Shown here piece by piece: positions 62,962 to 64,000 of a stretch of DNA of 64,000 nucleotides (position 1 is its first letter; each line of letters begins with the position of its first letter). A program made the position numbers and the translations under genes. Below the pieces are notes generated by a model that did not search any database, was not told the origin of the DNA, and saw only the letters and a list, made by a program, of their open reading frames with translations. Location: positions 3,038,001-3,102,000 of the forward strand of contig OZ252011.1 of assembly GCA_965247355.1 (NCBI GenBank), in the 5' to 3' direction. The DNA is from RHLJ01 sp965247355. GTDB lineage: Bacteria; Bacteroidota; Rhodothermia; Balneolales; Balneolaceae.

Positions 62962-63831
62962 ATGAAAATAACAAGAAAAGAAGCTTTGAAAGGACTTGCT
63001 GGTGCGTCACTAATGGGACCCATGATGTTCAGTGATAATACAAAAATCCAGAAAACAGCTACAGCAAATCAGACGTTTAAGCACTCGGTGTGTCGTTGGC
63101 CATATGGAGGGAAATCATTAGAGGAGCTGTGTGAGTATGCAGTAGAGATTGGAATAGAGTCTGTAGAATTACTGGATCCGCCTGATATTAAGATTGCTCA
63201 GAGCTATGGACTTACGTGCGCAATGGCTAATCAGGTTCCATTGAATTTGACAGAAGGGTTTAACGATCCGGGGTTACATGAAAAACTCCAAAAAGAATAT
63301 TTCGAGTTGATCCCGATTATTGCGGATCTTGGAATTACAAACATAATCTGTTTTTCCGGGAACCGACGTGATGGACTTACTGAAGAGCAAGGTATCGAAT
63401 ATTGCGCAGTTGGCCTGGAGCCTGTCGTTAAAAAAGCAGCGGAGTATAACCTTAATATTGTAATGGAGTTGCTGAACTCGAAAGTAGATCATGCCGGATA
63501 TCAGTGTGATCATACGTCCTGGGGAGTAGCTCTTTGTGAAAAATTAGGGATGGATAATTTCAAACTATTATATGATATCTATCATATGCAGATTATGGAA
63601 GGTGATGTCATCCGCACTATTCGGGATAACATTGACTACATTGCACATTTTCATACCGGTGGAGTTCCTGGAAGAAATGAAATCGATGAGACTCAGGAGC
63701 TTAATTATAAAGCAATCATGGAGGCCATTTCTGAGATTGGTTTCGATGGATTTGTAGCTCAGGAATTCATACCAACTAATGATGATATTTTTGCGTCCCT
63801 TAAGCAGGGGGTCGACATTTGCACGATTTAA
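62962..63831 (+). CDS. Sugar phosphate isomerase/epimerase-like TIM-barrel protein (hydroxypyruvate isomerase-like)
   Basis: A 289-residue TIM-barrel protein with an N-terminal export-like segment (ITRKEALKGLAGASLMGPMM). The xylose-isomerase-like core is visible: LCEYAVEIGIESVELLDPPD, ADLGITNIICFSGNRRDGL, and metal-ligand candidates in NIVMELLNSKVDHAGYQCDH, LLYDIYHMQIMEGD and HFHTGGVPGRNEIDE. This is the hydroxypyruvate isomerase-like family. It sits next to the GMC oxidoreductase pair, so a role in the same sugar-oxidation route is plausible. A following partial exported gene starts 16 bases later. Confidence 0.87.
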   Translation: MKITRKEALKGLAGASLMGPMMFSDNTKIQKTATANQTFKHSVCRWPYGGKSLEELCEYAVEIGIESVELLDPPDIKIAQSYGLTCAMANQVPLNLTEGFNDPGLHEKLQKEYFELIPIIADLGITNIICFSGNRRDGLTEEQGIEYCAVGLEPVVKKAAEYNLNIVMELLNSKVDHAGYQCDHTSWGVALCEKLGMDNFKLLYDIYHMQIMEGDVIRTIRDNIDYIAHFHTGGVPGRNEIDETQELNYKAIMEAISEIGFDGFVAQEFIPTNDDIFASLKQGVDICTI

Positions 63832-63847
63832 CCAAAAAAGGATCAAC

Positions 63848-64000
63848 ATGAAAAAAATAGCTACACTTTTTGCTACTATATTAGCTGCAACAACAATGCT
63901 CCTGGCGCAAGGAATGCCTGATCCGACAATTCCTCAGGGTGAAAATCTAAAGGTTCCCGAAGGCTGGGAAATACGATTAGATAGGCCCCAGGAAAACCTG
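63848..64000 (+). CDS. Start of a secreted protein (3' truncated)
   Basis: The last 51 codons begin with ATG at 63848 and a signal peptide (KKIATLFATILAATTMLLAQ) followed by GMPDPTIPQGENLKVPEGWE. The product cannot be identified from this fragment. The 16-base gap after the isomerase-like gene suggests the same transcript and therefore a role in the same sugar pathway. Confidence 0.6.
   Translation, partial: MKKIATLFATILAATTMLLAQGMPDPTIPQGENLKVPEGWEIRLDRPQENL

Overview
The window most resembles a chromosome segment of a Balneolia/Bacteroidota-type marine bacterium (a relative of Balneola or Gracilimonas is my best guess, moderate confidence). Pointers are a type IX secretion C-terminal sorting domain with the FPNPFNPTTTIRYSV signature (1814-4840), a tiny PID-CTERM-type protein, a PorT-like beta-barrel, a DUF5687-like ABC permease, many lipoprotein signal peptides, mostly weak Shine-Dalgarno sequences and short operons on alternating strands. 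I saw no rRNA, tRNA or CRISPR array.

Layout. 1-5 kb: end of a TPR-bearing Ser/Thr kinase gene, a sorting-signal-only small protein and a large FG-GAP surface protein. 5-7 kb: a Crp/Fnr-type regulator and an SDR oxidoreductase, with a near-identical 16-bp palindrome before each gene. 7-21 kb: mostly housekeeping (metK, ruvB, ppk1, an ECF sigma/TPR anti-sigma pair, scpA, an M28 peptidase, ftsY, a CDP-alcohol phosphatidyltransferase, a NUDIX hydrolase). This stretch also holds a secreted TPR-CHAT protease gene cut by an in-frame TAG, and a divergent 37-48 residue peptide gene with Asp, Pro and Gly runs. 21-28 kb: a calcineurin phosphatase/kinase-like/outer-membrane barrel fusion and a class III cyclase-TPR protein coupled to a MarR regulator. 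28-37 kb: tyrosine/homogentisate catabolism (HPPD, then a tightly overlapping hmgA-fahA-flavin reductase-acetoacetyl-CoA synthetase operon). HPPD and hmgA share an AGTTGT-TATR-ACAACT palindrome, and a HxlR regulator, a SnoaL-like protein and a pirin lie between. 37-45 kb: an orphan Pycsar-effector-like membrane protein, a thioredoxin-like protein, purU, a sugar dehydrogenase, a GH140-like hydrolase, comEC and a DinB-like protein.

The most interesting part is 47.86-53.95 kb: an A/T-rich four-gene island inserted in the 3' end of uvrA. A 26-bp stretch of uvrA is repeated at both borders. The island supplies a new uvrA C-terminus and stop, and the displaced old uvrA tail remains at 53929-53973. 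Its genes run in one direction: (1) a protein with an Hsp90/MORC-like ATPase at the N-terminus and a complete histidine kinase at the C-terminus; (2) a receiver-domain protein with an unrecognised output region; (3) a small His-rich protein; (4) an Eco57I/TaqI-like DNA adenine methyltransferase without a visible nuclease. I read it as a candidate signal-controlled, methylation-linked defence system. That function is inference.

54-64 kb: PorT-like barrel, ABC permease, Lgt-like protein and ABC ATPase, a cytidylate-kinase-like protein, two overlapping TetR genes with an SRPBCC protein, and an oxidoreductase pair (GMC subunit plus gluconate dehydrogenase subunit 3) divergent from a sugar isomerase/epimerase-like gene.
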